A stretch of 64,000 nucleotides of DNA. It comes from Streptacidiphilus jeojiense. Its GTDB lineage: Bacteria; Actinomycetota; Actinomycetes; Streptomycetales; Streptomycetaceae. Made by a program: the position numbers and the translations under genes. The stretch is from NCBI RefSeq assembly GCF_000719095.1, contig NZ_JOEH01000034.1:1-64000 (forward strand), written 5' to 3'. Within the stretch, counting starts at the first letter, position 1. Each line of letters opens with the position of its first letter. Under the pieces are notes generated by a model that searched no databases, was not told the origin of the DNA, and was given only the letters and a program-made list of their open reading frames with translations. Below are positions 17,795 through 26,262 of this stretch, in pieces.

Positions 17795-18409
17795 ATGTCT
17801 TCGTTCCCACCCCCGGTGCCGGGTTCCGGCACGGTTTCGCCCTGGGCCGACGGGCTCAGCGACGTCAGCATCGCCGGCGACCCGCTCGCCTGGCCGCACC
17901 TCGCGCCCGCACCGCTGCCCCACCCCGTCAGCGTCGGCGACTTCGCCGCCCTGGCCCGACGGGTCGCCGCCGACCGCGACCGCTGGCGCCCGCTGGTCCG
18001 CTACGACGCACTGACCCGTTGGTACGCGCGGCTGGAGACCGGGGCCGGGTACGAGGTGTGGCTGCTCAGCTGGCTGCCCGGGCAGGGCAGCGGACGGCAC
18101 GACCACGGCCGTTCGTCCGGCGTGCTCACGGTCCTGGAAGGCGAACTGACGGAGCGTTCGCTCACCGGCGCCGGGCAGTCGGAACGGCTGCTCGCCGAGG
18201 GCGCGCAGCGGGTGTTCGCCCCCGGCTACCTGCACGAGATGGTCAACACCTCGCTGGAGCCAGCCGTGAGCCTGCACGTCTACTTCCCCGGACTCACCGA
18301 GATGACCCCGTACGGATCGGGCTGGGGACGGCAGCAGCAGGCACAGCCGCAGGCGCCGACCCAGGCACAGCCGCAGCAAGCGGTGGCCGAGGCGCTCCCG
18401 GAGCACTGA
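17795..18409 (+). CDS. cysteine dioxygenase family cupin protein
   Basis: Mononuclear iron dioxygenase that would oxidise L-cysteine to cysteine sulfinate in the cytosol. 204 aa; the facial triad is H102, H104 (in GSGRHDHGRSSG) and H147 (GYLHEMVN), and the cupin strand LTVLEGELTE follows. The C-terminal 29 residues are Gln/Pro/Ala-rich (QQQAQPQAPTQAQPQQ) and overlap the end of the convergent gene by 116 bp. AAGGAC precedes the ATG by 9 nt. Control by the Cys-rich leader at 17593 would fit a catabolic gene induced by high cysteine. Related thiol dioxygenases (for example for 3-mercaptopropionate) are an alternative substrate class. Confidence 0.88.
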   Translation: MSSFPPPVPGSGTVSPWADGLSDVSIAGDPLAWPHLAPAPLPHPVSVGDFAALARRVAADRDRWRPLVRYDALTRWYARLETGAGYEVWLLSWLPGQGSGRHDHGRSSGVLTVLEGELTERSLTGAGQSERLLAEGAQRVFAPGYLHEMVNTSLEPAVSLHVYFPGLTEMTPYGSGWGRQQQAQPQAPTQAQPQQAVAEALPEH

Positions 18410-19835
18410 CCGCACCGATCGCACCGACCCGGTCCGCCGTCCGGGCGAGCAGCCGCAGGGCGGTGCCCGCGAGCACCACGCACAGGGCGCCGGCGTAGGC
18501 CGGCTGCTGCATACCGCGGCCCAGCACGATCATCACCTCGGCCGCCGCCGGCAGGGCCAGCCACTCCCAGCCGCCGTCCAGCGCGACCAGGCCCACCACC
18601 AGCAGCCCGTACCAGGGGTAGCCCGGAGCCGCCAGGAACAGTGCCGTGCCGGTGACCGTGAGCGCCCCGCGCCACGGCCGGGCCGGGTCGCCGTAGCGCA
18701 GCACCAGCAGCACGGCCGCCAGCAGCACCGCCGCGACCAGGGCGGGGAGCTCCCGCTGCGGCAGTCCCAGCAGGGTGAGCAGGCCGAACCGGGTGCCCTG
18801 GTCGTAGCCCTCCTCCTGGAGGTAGCCGGGCAGGTAGCCGAGCACGGCCGGGCCGGAGAGCAGCACGTAGGGCAGGTAGCAGAGCAGGAAGGTCAGCGTG
18901 GCGACGGCGGGCACCACCACGTCGCGCCAGGCCGGGCGCCGGCGCAGCACCCCGGCCAGCGCGCCGGGGAGGACCAGGGCCGGGATGAGCTTGGTCGCCA
19001 CGGCGGCCCCGAGCAGCGCCCCGGCCCCGGTTCTCCGGCCCTGGGCCGCCCCGGCGAGTCCGCAGACCACCAGCAGCACCCCCAGGGTGTCCACATGGGC
19101 GTCGTTGACCGCCCACATCGCCACCCCGGGGCACCAGCCCCAGAGCGCCGCCCGGTGCAGCGGCGCCCGGTTCCGGCGCAGCACCAGCAGCAGCGCGGCC
19201 GTGGTGGTCACCGCCAGCGCCGCTCCGCCGACCTGTGCGGTGCGCACCCCGTGGCCGCCGGTGAGCCGGCCGGCCTCGTACAGGCCGAGGAACCAGACCT
19301 CGGCGACCGGCGGGTAGATGGTGTGCACGGTCGGCCGGTTCAGGTGGGTGCAGACCGACCCGGCCTGGTGCAGGTCCCAGCCCTGGCAGGAACCGGTGAC
19401 CGGGAACAGCGCGGGATCGGCGGCGCGGAGGTGAGCCAGCGCCGGGTCGGTCGGGGCATAGGTGTACGGCGAGATCCCGGCCGCCTGGACATGGCCGTCC
19501 CAGAGGTAGCGGTAGGCGTCGTCGCTGGTCCGGGGTGGTGCGAGCAGTCCGGTGAGGGCGACGGCAGCGGAGCCGGCCAGCACCAGCGCGGCGGTGTGCC
19601 GCAGCGGGACCCGGCGCAGCAGCAGCACCGCGAGCGCGAACAGCAGGCCGTCGGCGACGTACAGGTGGTGCAGCGGGCCGAGCTGCCAGAGGGTGGCGCC
19701 GCTGGTGAAGGTCCTGGCGAGGCAGGCGGTCAGGGCGGCCAGGGTGGCGGCGCAGAGCAGGGTCCATACCGTCCCGGCGCGCCGGGAGTCGCGGAAGCCA
19801 CGGCGGCCGCGGAGGCTTCGGGGGCCGGAGCTCAT
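18294..19835 (-). CDS. membrane mannosyltransferase-like protein (GT87/DUF2029 type)
   Basis: A protein of about 513 aa with roughly 10-12 hydrophobic helices, similar to polyprenyl-phosphate-mannose-dependent alpha-mannosyltransferases. Signatures: SDDAYRYLWDGHVQAAGISPYTYAP near the first extracytoplasmic loop (conserved acidic pair), NRPTVHTIYPPVAEVWFLGLY, and ATKLIPALVLPG. It probably transfers a sugar from a polyprenyl-phosphate donor on the outer face. The start ATG overlaps the upstream methyltransferase stop (ATGA). Its last 38 codons, an Ala/Pro-rich tail, run antisense into the cysteine dioxygenase gene. Third gene of the operon 22086 to 18294. Confidence 0.85.
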   Translation of the reverse strand: MSSGPRSLRGRRGFRDSRRAGTVWTLLCAATLAALTACLARTFTSGATLWQLGPLHHLYVADGLLFALAVLLLRRVPLRHTAALVLAGSAAVALTGLLAPPRTSDDAYRYLWDGHVQAAGISPYTYAPTDPALAHLRAADPALFPVTGSCQGWDLHQAGSVCTHLNRPTVHTIYPPVAEVWFLGLYEAGRLTGGHGVRTAQVGGAALAVTTTAALLLVLRRNRAPLHRAALWGWCPGVAMWAVNDAHVDTLGVLLVVCGLAGAAQGRRTGAGALLGAAVATKLIPALVLPGALAGVLRRRPAWRDVVVPAVATLTFLLCYLPYVLLSGPAVLGYLPGYLQEEGYDQGTRFGLLTLLGLPQRELPALVAAVLLAAVLLVLRYGDPARPWRGALTVTGTALFLAAPGYPWYGLLVVGLVALDGGWEWLALPAAAEVMIVLGRGMQQPAYAGALCVVLAGTALRLLARTADRVGAIGAVSAPGAPRPPLAAAVPGSAPAAVPAAAVPSPIRTGSSR

Positions 19836-20578
19836 AGCCGCTCCAGGGCGAGGAAGCTGCGGCCGCCGGCAGTCCAGGAGTCGGCGAGGTCGAACCGGCC
19901 GACCGCCTCGCGCAGGGTCGCGGCGGCGCCCAGCCTGGCCCAGCGGAAGGTCGGCCCGCGGCGGCCCGAGGCGTCCTCGACGGCCACCGTGACCCGTTCC
20001 TCCAACTCCTCCGACTCGACCTCGACCAGCAGGTGGCCGCAGGGTCCGAGCAGGTCGGCGGCGCGGGCCAGCAGCGCACCGGGGTCGCCGCCGATGCCGA
20101 CGTTGCCGTCGGCGAGCAGGGCGGTGCCCCAGCGGCCCTCCCCCGGCAGCGGGTCGAACACCGAGCGGCACAGCGCGCTTCCGCCGAGGCCCCGGGTGCG
20201 GGCGACGGCGGCGCGGGTGATGTCGACGCCCAGCGCGGGCAGCCCGTGCGCCTGGAGTTCGGCGACCAGGCGGCCGGGGCCGCAGCCCAGGTCGATGGCG
20301 GGCAGGCCCCGGTGCAGGCAGCGGCGCAGCAGGGTCCGATCGGCGGCGTCCGGGGCGGCGCACCAGCGCGCCACGTCCAGGGGGTAGCGGTGCCCGTCAG
20401 TGCGCCGCAGCCAGAGCGGGCCGCGGCCGCGGCGGATCGCCTCGGCGAAGGGGTCCGCCGCCCAGGGTGTGGGCGTGGGCGTGGGGGCGGGGTGCAGGGC
20501 AGGGGTGACGGTCGGGATCGGGGTGGGGGTCGGGGTGTGGATCTGGCTCGGAGCGGCGGCGGTGGTCGTCGGGGTCAC
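19832..20578 (-). CDS. class I SAM-dependent methyltransferase
   Basis: 248 aa. The N-terminal 45 residues are Thr/Pro-rich (PTPTPIPTVTP) and disordered. The Rossmann core has motif I AIDLGCGPGRLVAEL, motif II LGVDITRAAVARTR, and TALLADGNVGIGGDPGALLARA. The substrate is unknown; flanking glycosyltransferases suggest a sugar or polyprenyl-glycan methylation. GTG start overlaps the upstream stop (GTGA) and its own stop overlaps the next start, so three genes are translationally coupled. Confidence 0.88.
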   Translation of the reverse strand: MTPTTTAAAPSQIHTPTPTPIPTVTPALHPAPTPTPTPWAADPFAEAIRRGRGPLWLRRTDGHRYPLDVARWCAAPDAADRTLLRRCLHRGLPAIDLGCGPGRLVAELQAHGLPALGVDITRAAVARTRGLGGSALCRSVFDPLPGEGRWGTALLADGNVGIGGDPGALLARAADLLGPCGHLLVEVESEELEERVTVAVEDASGRRGPTFRWARLGAAATLREAVGRFDLADSWTAGGRSFLALERL

Positions 20579-22086
20579 CGGGTCGTACCCCCAGGGGCGG
20601 GCGTCGTGGACAGGGCGGATGCGGACACAGCGGACGAAGAGAATGCGGACGAGGAGAGAGCTGACGCAGAGACGGCGGAGCGGGGAACGGCGGGCGGGAG
20701 CAGAGCGGCCCGGGACGGGACCGACCGGGACGGGACCGTCGGGGACAGCCCGCGCCAGGTCTCGGCGAAGCGGGTGTTCGGGGCGAGTCCGGCGACCTCC
20801 GCGGCCTCAGCGACGGTGTCGACGTCGGTCAGCGGCGGCAGCGTGGCGACGCGCAGGCCCTCGGCCGCGAGCCGTCCGCGCAGCACCGCTCCGGTGGTCC
20901 CGGTGGACATCGGGACACCGACCAGCAGCCGGCGGGCGAGTTCGGCGTCGGGGCGGGCCAGCCCCAGGGCCCAGAAGCCGCCGTCGACCGCCGGGCCGAA
21001 CCAGGCGTCGACCCCGGCCCTGGCCGGTGCGGAGAGTGCCTCGGCCAGGGTCCTGGCGCTCAGTTGCGGGGTGTCCATGCCGACCAGCAGGGCCGGCGTC
21101 CGGTCACCTGACGGACCGCCGGCCACCGCCGCGAAGGCCTGCGCCAGCCGTACGTCCAGGCCGCCGCCGGCCTGCGGGAAGACCTCCCAGCCCGGGGGGA
21201 GCCAGCGTCCCGGCGCACCCTCCAGGACCAGGATCCGCCGGCCGGCCGGGACCCGGCCGAGGGTTTCCAGGGTGTCCGCGAGGGCGGCCTCGGCCAGGGC
21301 GGCGGCCTGCTCGGGCGTGCAGGCCGGGGTGAGCCTGGTCTTCACCCGGCCCGGGACCGGCGACTTGGCCAGCACCAGCAGCGTCGGCGCCGGGGCCGCC
21401 AGCAGGGCGCCCATGTCGTGGACCGCCTGCCGGGTGCCGCGCAGGGTGCCGGTGACCTTGGAGCGGCCCGCCCTGGGACGGTAGGCCACCTCCCGCTCGG
21501 CGATCCGCATGCCGGCGGCCGCGGCCCCGAGGACCATCTCCAGGGGGTAGCCGGACCGCCGGTCGCCCAGTCCGAGGTCCAGCAGCCGTCGCCGGCGGGC
21601 GACCCGCATCGGCCCGAGGTCGTGCAGCGGCGCGCCGGTGCGGGCCCGCAGCCGCCGCGCCAGTTCGGCGTTGGCGAGCCGGGCGTGCAGCGGCCACGCC
21701 CCGCGCGCGGTGGGGCGGCGGCGCCCCAGCACCAGGTCCGCCGTACCGTCGCGGACCGGATCGAGCAGCGACGGCAGTTCGGCCGGGTCCAGCGAGGCGT
21801 CGCAGTCGCAGAAGCAGACGTACTCCGCCGTGGCGGCGAGCAGCCCGGCGTGGCAGGCGGCGCCGAAGCCGCGCCGGGGCTCGGGGACCACCAGGGCGCC
21901 GAGACTGCGCGCGAGTTCCGCGGAACCGTCACTCGAACCGTTGTCCACGACGATCGCCCGGAATCCCGGCGGCATCCGGTCGAGGACCCAGGGAAGGGCC
22001 TCCGCCTCGTCGAGGCAGGGCAGCACGACATCTACCCGAGGGGCGGCTGCCTGGAGGGGCTGATGAGGATTGGTCATGGCGCTCAC
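20575..22086 (-). CDS. GT2 glycosyltransferase fused to DUF2064 (CofC-like) domain
   Basis: 503 aa. Domain 1 (about 15-225) is a dolichyl-phosphate-sugar-synthase-like GT2: VDVVLPCLDEAEALPWVL, AIVVDNGSSDGS, and CDCDASLDPAELP (DxD-like). Domain 2 (about 230-440) is DUF2064/TIGR04282: LLVLAKSPVPGRVKTRLTP, then LVGMDTPQLSARTL and AVDGGFWALGL, resembling nucleotidyltransferases such as CofC. The last 60 residues are a Ser/Ala/Pro-repetitive tail. Probably makes and loads an activated sugar onto a polyprenyl carrier for the downstream membrane transferase. GTG start at 22086; ATG at 22077 is an alternative. Confidence 0.88.
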   Translation of the reverse strand: MSAMTNPHQPLQAAAPRVDVVLPCLDEAEALPWVLDRMPPGFRAIVVDNGSSDGSAELARSLGALVVPEPRRGFGAACHAGLLAATAEYVCFCDCDASLDPAELPSLLDPVRDGTADLVLGRRRPTARGAWPLHARLANAELARRLRARTGAPLHDLGPMRVARRRRLLDLGLGDRRSGYPLEMVLGAAAAGMRIAEREVAYRPRAGRSKVTGTLRGTRQAVHDMGALLAAPAPTLLVLAKSPVPGRVKTRLTPACTPEQAAALAEAALADTLETLGRVPAGRRILVLEGAPGRWLPPGWEVFPQAGGGLDVRLAQAFAAVAGGPSGDRTPALLVGMDTPQLSARTLAEALSAPARAGVDAWFGPAVDGGFWALGLARPDAELARRLLVGVPMSTGTTGAVLRGRLAAEGLRVATLPPLTDVDTVAEAAEVAGLAPNTRFAETWRGLSPTVPSRSVPSRAALLPPAVPRSAVSASALSSSAFSSSAVSASALSTTPAPGGTTR

Positions 22087-22192
22087 GGTATGAGCGACAA
22101 GGGGGACAAATGCCTCAATGGATCCTTACGGAAGTCCTACGCCGTCCGTCCGAACCCGGTCGGCACGGCCCGGAGCCTTCTACCCTCGACCT

Positions 22193-22942
22193 GTGTCCCC
22201 TTCCCGCATTCTGGTTGTCGACGACGACCCCACCGTCGCCGAGGTCGTCACCCGCTATCTGCACCACGCCGGCTACTCGGTCGAGCGCGCTGCCGACGGT
22301 GTGGCCGCCCTGGCGCAGGCCACCGCCGGCAGGCCCGATCTGGTCGTGCTGGATCTGATGCTGCCCGAGATGGACGGCCTGGAGGTCTGCCGACGGCTGC
22401 GCGCCGACCCCGGCGCCCGCGGGGTGCCGATCGTCATGCTGACCGCCAAGGGGGACGAGCAGGACCGGATCAGCGGACTGGAGCTGGGCGCGGACGACTA
22501 CGTCACCAAGCCCTTCTCGCCGCGCGAGCTGGTGCTGCGGATCCAGTCGGTGCTGCGGCGCAGCGCGGCGTCCTCGGCGTCCGGGACGGCCGGAACGCCC
22601 GGCACCGCGGAGGCGGCCGAGCCGACGGCTCCGGTGCAGGCCGGGGACCTGGTGCTGGACCCGTCCGCGCGGCGGGCGCACCGGGCCGGGCGGGAGCTGA
22701 CGCTGACGCTGCGGGAGTTCGACCTGCTGGCCTTCCTGGTGCAGCACCCCGGCACCGCCTTCGGGCGCGAGGAGCTGATGAACAAGGTGTGGGGGTGGGA
22801 CTTCGGCGACATGTCGACGGTGACGGTCCATGTGCGCAGGCTCAGGGAGAAGGTCGAGGACGATCCGGCCGCCCCGCAGCTGATCACCACGGTGTGGGGC
22901 GTGGGCTACCGCTTCGACCCGGTCGTGGAGGCTGCGGCATGA
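22193..22942 (+). CDS. OmpR-family response regulator
   Basis: 249 aa. Receiver domain: acidic pocket D10-D12, phospho-acceptor D54 (VVLDLMLPEMDG), and KPFSPRELVLRI. A 35-residue Ala/Thr/Pro linker leads to a winged-helix DNA-binding domain (LTLTLREFDLLAFLVQHPG ... VTVHVRRLREKVE ... TTVWGVGYRF). The GTG at 22193 is chosen because the protein then begins at the receiver and TACCCT lies 6 nt upstream (leaderless). Stop overlaps the kinase start. It diverges from the glycosyltransferase operon, a plausible target. Confidence 0.93.
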   Translation: MSPSRILVVDDDPTVAEVVTRYLHHAGYSVERAADGVAALAQATAGRPDLVVLDLMLPEMDGLEVCRRLRADPGARGVPIVMLTAKGDEQDRISGLELGADDYVTKPFSPRELVLRIQSVLRRSAASSASGTAGTPGTAEAAEPTAPVQAGDLVLDPSARRAHRAGRELTLTLREFDLLAFLVQHPGTAFGREELMNKVWGWDFGDMSTVTVHVRRLREKVEDDPAAPQLITTVWGVGYRFDPVVEAAA

Positions 22943-24099
22943 ACGACTACGTGACGATGGCCTGTTACGCCGCGCTCGGCGCCGCCTCGGCCGGGCTGCT
23001 GGGCTGGCCCGCCGTGGTGCTGCTGCGCCGGCGGTCGCTGGCGCTGTCGCTGTTCACCGTCGCCCTGGTGACCGCGGCCTCGCTGACCGCGAGCACCGTG
23101 GCGGTCGCCCAGGCCATGCTGCTGGACAAGCACGACTACGTCGTGGTGACCATCATCCTGGGCATGGGCTGCGTGGTCTCGCTGATCGTCGCGGCGTTCC
23201 TCAGCCGGCAGGTGGTCGTCGGCAGCCGGGCCCTCGCCCGCGCCGCCCGCACGGTCGGCAGCGACGAGGGCTTCACCGCCCCGGCCGCTCCGTTGAACTC
23301 CGAACTGTCGGCGCTGAGTTCGGAGTTGCAGGCGACCAGCGCGCGGCTGGCCGAGTCCCGGCAGCGCGAGCGGGCCCTGGAGCACTCACGGCGCGAGCTG
23401 ATCGCCTGGATCTCGCACGACCTGCGCACACCGCTGGCCGGGCTCAGGGCCATGGCCGAGGCCCTGGAGGACGGGGTCGCCGACGACCCGGGCCGGTACC
23501 ACGCGCGGATGCGGATCGACGTCGACCGGCTCACCGGGATGGTCGACGACCTGTTCGAGCTGTCGCGGATCCAGGCCGGGGCGCTGACCCTCAGCCTGTC
23601 CCGGGTGTCCGTCTACGACCTGGTGGGCGATGCCATCGCCGGGGCGTACCCGCTGGCGCAGGAGCGCGGGGTCCATCTGATCGGCGGCCATGTGGCGCCG
23701 GCGCCGGTGGAGGTGGACAGCCGGGAGATCACCCGGGTGCTGGGCAATCTGCTGATAAACGCCATCCGGTCGACCCCGGCGGACGGGACCGTCGCGGTGG
23801 CGGCCCGGCGGGACGAGCGGGAGGTCGTGGTGTCCGTCACCGACGGCTGCGGCGGCATCGACGAGCAGGACCTCGCCCGGGTCTTCGAGACCGGGTGGCG
23901 CAGCGGCAGCGCCCGGACCCCCCGTGCCCCGTGGGGCGGGACGGTGCAGGGCGGAGCCGTGCAGCACCACGGGGACACCGGCGCGGGGCTGGGGCTGGCG
24001 ATCGTGCGCGGGATCGTGGAGGCGCACGCCGGCCGAGCCTCGGTGCACAACGTGATGGGCGGCTGCTGCTTCGAGATCGCCCTGCCGGCGGGCGGCTGA
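22939..24099 (+). CDS. sensor histidine kinase
   Basis: 386 aa; two or three membrane helices in the first 90 residues (8-30, 36-60, 67-90) with almost no extracytoplasmic domain, so it probably senses within the membrane or through a partner. Phospho-acceptor H160 in AWISHDLRTPLAGL; N box NLLINAIRSTP; DGCGGID; and GAGLGLAIVRGIVEAHAG. An HGDTGAG-preceding insert (RAPWGGTVQGGAVQHHGD) lies in the ATP lid. ATGA overlap with the regulator gene marks a standard two-component pair. Confidence 0.93.
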   Translation: MNDYVTMACYAALGAASAGLLGWPAVVLLRRRSLALSLFTVALVTAASLTASTVAVAQAMLLDKHDYVVVTIILGMGCVVSLIVAAFLSRQVVVGSRALARAARTVGSDEGFTAPAAPLNSELSALSSELQATSARLAESRQRERALEHSRRELIAWISHDLRTPLAGLRAMAEALEDGVADDPGRYHARMRIDVDRLTGMVDDLFELSRIQAGALTLSLSRVSVYDLVGDAIAGAYPLAQERGVHLIGGHVAPAPVEVDSREITRVLGNLLINAIRSTPADGTVAVAARRDEREVVVSVTDGCGGIDEQDLARVFETGWRSGSARTPRAPWGGTVQGGAVQHHGDTGAGLGLAIVRGIVEAHAGRASVHNVMGGCCFEIALPAGG

Positions 24100-24156
24100 G
24101 ATCCGCTCGCCGACAGGGCCGTTCCGAGGGGCCCGGAGCAGGTCGGTCCTGCCCGG

Positions 24157-25212
24157 TCAGGACCGGAGCGGGGCGGTCGCGAACTCCTTCATGCCGGTTT
24201 CGAAGGAGATCTGCGGCTGCCAGTCCAGTTCCTCGCGCAGCCGGCGCGAGTCCGCGGTGATGTGGCGGACGTCGCCCAGGCGGTACCGGCCGGTGACGAC
24301 GGGCGCGGGGCCGTCGGCGGCCTCGGCCAGCGCCCCGGCCATGTCGGCGATGGTGTGCACGGTGCCGCTGCCGACGTTGTAGGTCCGGAAGTGGCCCGGA
24401 CCGCACCGGGTCAGCTCGGCCAGCGCCGCCGCGTTGGCCGAGGCCACATCGGCGACGTGGACGAAGTCGCGGCGCTGGGCGCCGTCCTCGAAGACCTGCG
24501 GGGCCTCGCCGCGGGCCAGGGCGGAACGGAAGATCGAGGCCACCCCCGCGTAGGGGGTGTCCCGGGGCATGTTGGGGCCGTAGACGTTGTGGTAGCGCAG
24601 CGCGATCACGCTGCCGCCGGTGGCGCGGGCCCAGGCGGAGGCCAGGTGCTCCTGGGCCAGCTTGGTTGCGGCGTAGACGTTGCGGGGGTCGGCGGCCGCG
24701 GTCTCGTCCACCAGGTGCGGGGTGAGGGTGGCGCCGCAGCGCGGGCACGGGGGTTCGAAGCGGCCGGCGTCGAGGTCGGCCGGGCGGCGCGGTCCGGGGG
24801 CGACGTCGCCGTGCTCGGGGCAGCGGTAGCGGCCCTCGCCGTAGACCACCATGGATCCGGCCAGGGCCAGCCGCGTCACCTCCGCCCTGGCCATGGCGGC
24901 GAGCAGCACGGCGGTGCCCAGGTCGTTGCAGCCGGCGTACTCGGGGGCGTCGTCGAAGTCGAGGCCGAGGCCGACCATGGCGGCCTGGTGGCAGACGGCT
25001 GACACCCCGTCGAGGGCCGCGTCCACGGTGGCGCGGTCGCGTACGTCGCCGCGGACGAACTCGACCCCGTCGGGGAACGGCGGCGGCTGCCGGGTCGGAT
25101 GGACGGCGGGCAGCAGCGCGTCCAGCACGCGGACGCGGTGGCCGGCCGAGGTGAGGGCGGTGGCGACGGCGGAACCGATGAAACCGGCGCCGCCGGTGAG
25201 GAGGACATCCAT
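24157..25212 (-). CDS. NAD-dependent epimerase/dehydratase, NDP-sugar (dTDP-rhamnose 4-epimerase-like)
   Basis: 351-aa extended short-chain dehydrogenase. NAD motif GGAGFIG at 7-13, catalytic YAATK, and RRDFVHVADVASA. An unusual insert between the SMVVYGEG strand and the DPRNVYAATK helix carries CPEH and CPRC, a probable zinc knuckle also found in dTDP-L-rhamnose 4-epimerase-type members. It likely supplies a modified NDP-sugar for the adjacent glycosyltransferases. It converges on the kinase gene, 57 bp apart, and diverges from fbiA. Confidence 0.85.
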   Translation of the reverse strand: MDVLLTGGAGFIGSAVATALTSAGHRVRVLDALLPAVHPTRQPPPFPDGVEFVRGDVRDRATVDAALDGVSAVCHQAAMVGLGLDFDDAPEYAGCNDLGTAVLLAAMARAEVTRLALAGSMVVYGEGRYRCPEHGDVAPGPRRPADLDAGRFEPPCPRCGATLTPHLVDETAAADPRNVYAATKLAQEHLASAWARATGGSVIALRYHNVYGPNMPRDTPYAGVASIFRSALARGEAPQVFEDGAQRRDFVHVADVASANAAALAELTRCGPGHFRTYNVGSGTVHTIADMAGALAEAADGPAPVVTGRYRLGDVRHITADSRRLREELDWQPQISFETGMKEFATAPLRS

Positions 25213-25302
25213 GCCGCCGACGCTAGGACCCGGGCGGGCGCGACGGGGTGCGCCGCGGGGTCACGTAAGGGGATCGTCAGAGGTACCTGCGAGGATGGCG
25301 CC

Positions 25303-26262
25303 ATGCGCATCGTGGTGTTGGCCGGAGGAATCGGGGGCGCGCGCTTTCTGCGCGGGCTGAAGCAGGCGGTCCAGGGAGGGGAGATCACCGTCGTCGGCAA
25401 CACCGGCGACGACATCCATCTGTTCGGGCTGAAGGTCTGTCCCGACCTGGACACCGTGATGTACACCCTCGGCGGCGGCATCCACGAGGAGCAGGGCTGG
25501 GGCCGGGCCGGTGAGTCCTTCTCCATCAAGGAGGAGATGAAGGCGTACGGGGTCGGGCCCGAGTGGTTCGGGCTCGGGGACAAGGACTTCGCCACGCACA
25601 TCGTGCGGACCCAGATGCTGGGCGCCGGGTACCCGCTGAGCGCGGTCACCGAGGCGCTGTGCGCCCGGTGGCAGCCGGGGGTGCGGCTGATCCCGATGTC
25701 GGACGACCGGGTGGAGACCCATGTGCTGACCGAGATCGACGGGGAGCGCAAGGCGGTGCACTTCCAGGAGTACTGGGTGAAGCACCATGCCACCGTGCCG
25801 GCCCTGGCGATCATTCCGGTAGGTGCGGAGACGGCGACCCCGGCGCCGGGGGTGCTGGAGGCGATCGCCGAGGCGGACGTGATCCTGCTGCCGCCGTCGA
25901 ACCCGGTGGTGAGCGTGGGGACGATCCTGGCGGTGCCCGGGATCCGGCAGGCCGTGGTCGCGGCGCAGGCCCCGGTGATCGGGCTCTCGCCGATCATCGG
26001 CGGGGCGCCGGTGCGCGGGATGGCGGACAAGGTGCTGGCCGCGGTCGGCGTGGAGACCTCCGCCGCCGCGGTGGCCGGGCACTACGGCAGCGAACTCCTG
26101 GACGGGTGGCTGGTGGACGAGTCGGACGCCGGAGCGGTGGCCGAGGTCGAGGCCGCCGGGATCCCGTGCCGTGCGGTGCCGCTGTGGATGACGGACGTGG
26201 ACGCCAGCGCGGCCATGGCGCGGGAGGCGTTGGCGTTCGCGGAGGCGGTGCGGGCCCGGTGA
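25303..26262 (+). CDS. fbiA: 2-phospho-L-lactate transferase (coenzyme F420 synthesis)
   Basis: CofD/FbiA: transfers the phosphoenolpyruvyl (or lactyl) phosphate moiety from its guanylyl donor to the deazaflavin Fo, making (dehydro-)F420-0. 319 aa. Signatures: [56 protein letters not shown], and [17 protein letters not shown]. Start at 25303, where GAGGAT lies 6 nt upstream and could act as a -10 (leaderless) or as a weak ribosome site. fbiB overlaps by 4 bp. No fbiC or cofC/fbiD is in this window, but the DUF2064 domain at 20575 is CofC-like. Confidence 0.96.
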   Translation: MRIVVLAGGIGGARFLRGLKQAVQGGEITVVGNTGDDIHLFGLKVCPDLDTVMYTLGGGIHEEQGWGRAGESFSIKEEMKAYGVGPEWFGLGDKDFATHIVRTQMLGAGYPLSAVTEALCARWQPGVRLIPMSDDRVETHVLTEIDGERKAVHFQEYWVKHHATVPALAIIPVGAETATPAPGVLEAIAEADVILLPPSNPVVSVGTILAVPGIRQAVVAAQAPVIGLSPIIGGAPVRGMADKVLAAVGVETSAAAVAGHYGSELLDGWLVDESDAGAVAEVEAAGIPCRAVPLWMTDVDASAAMAREALAFAEAVRAR

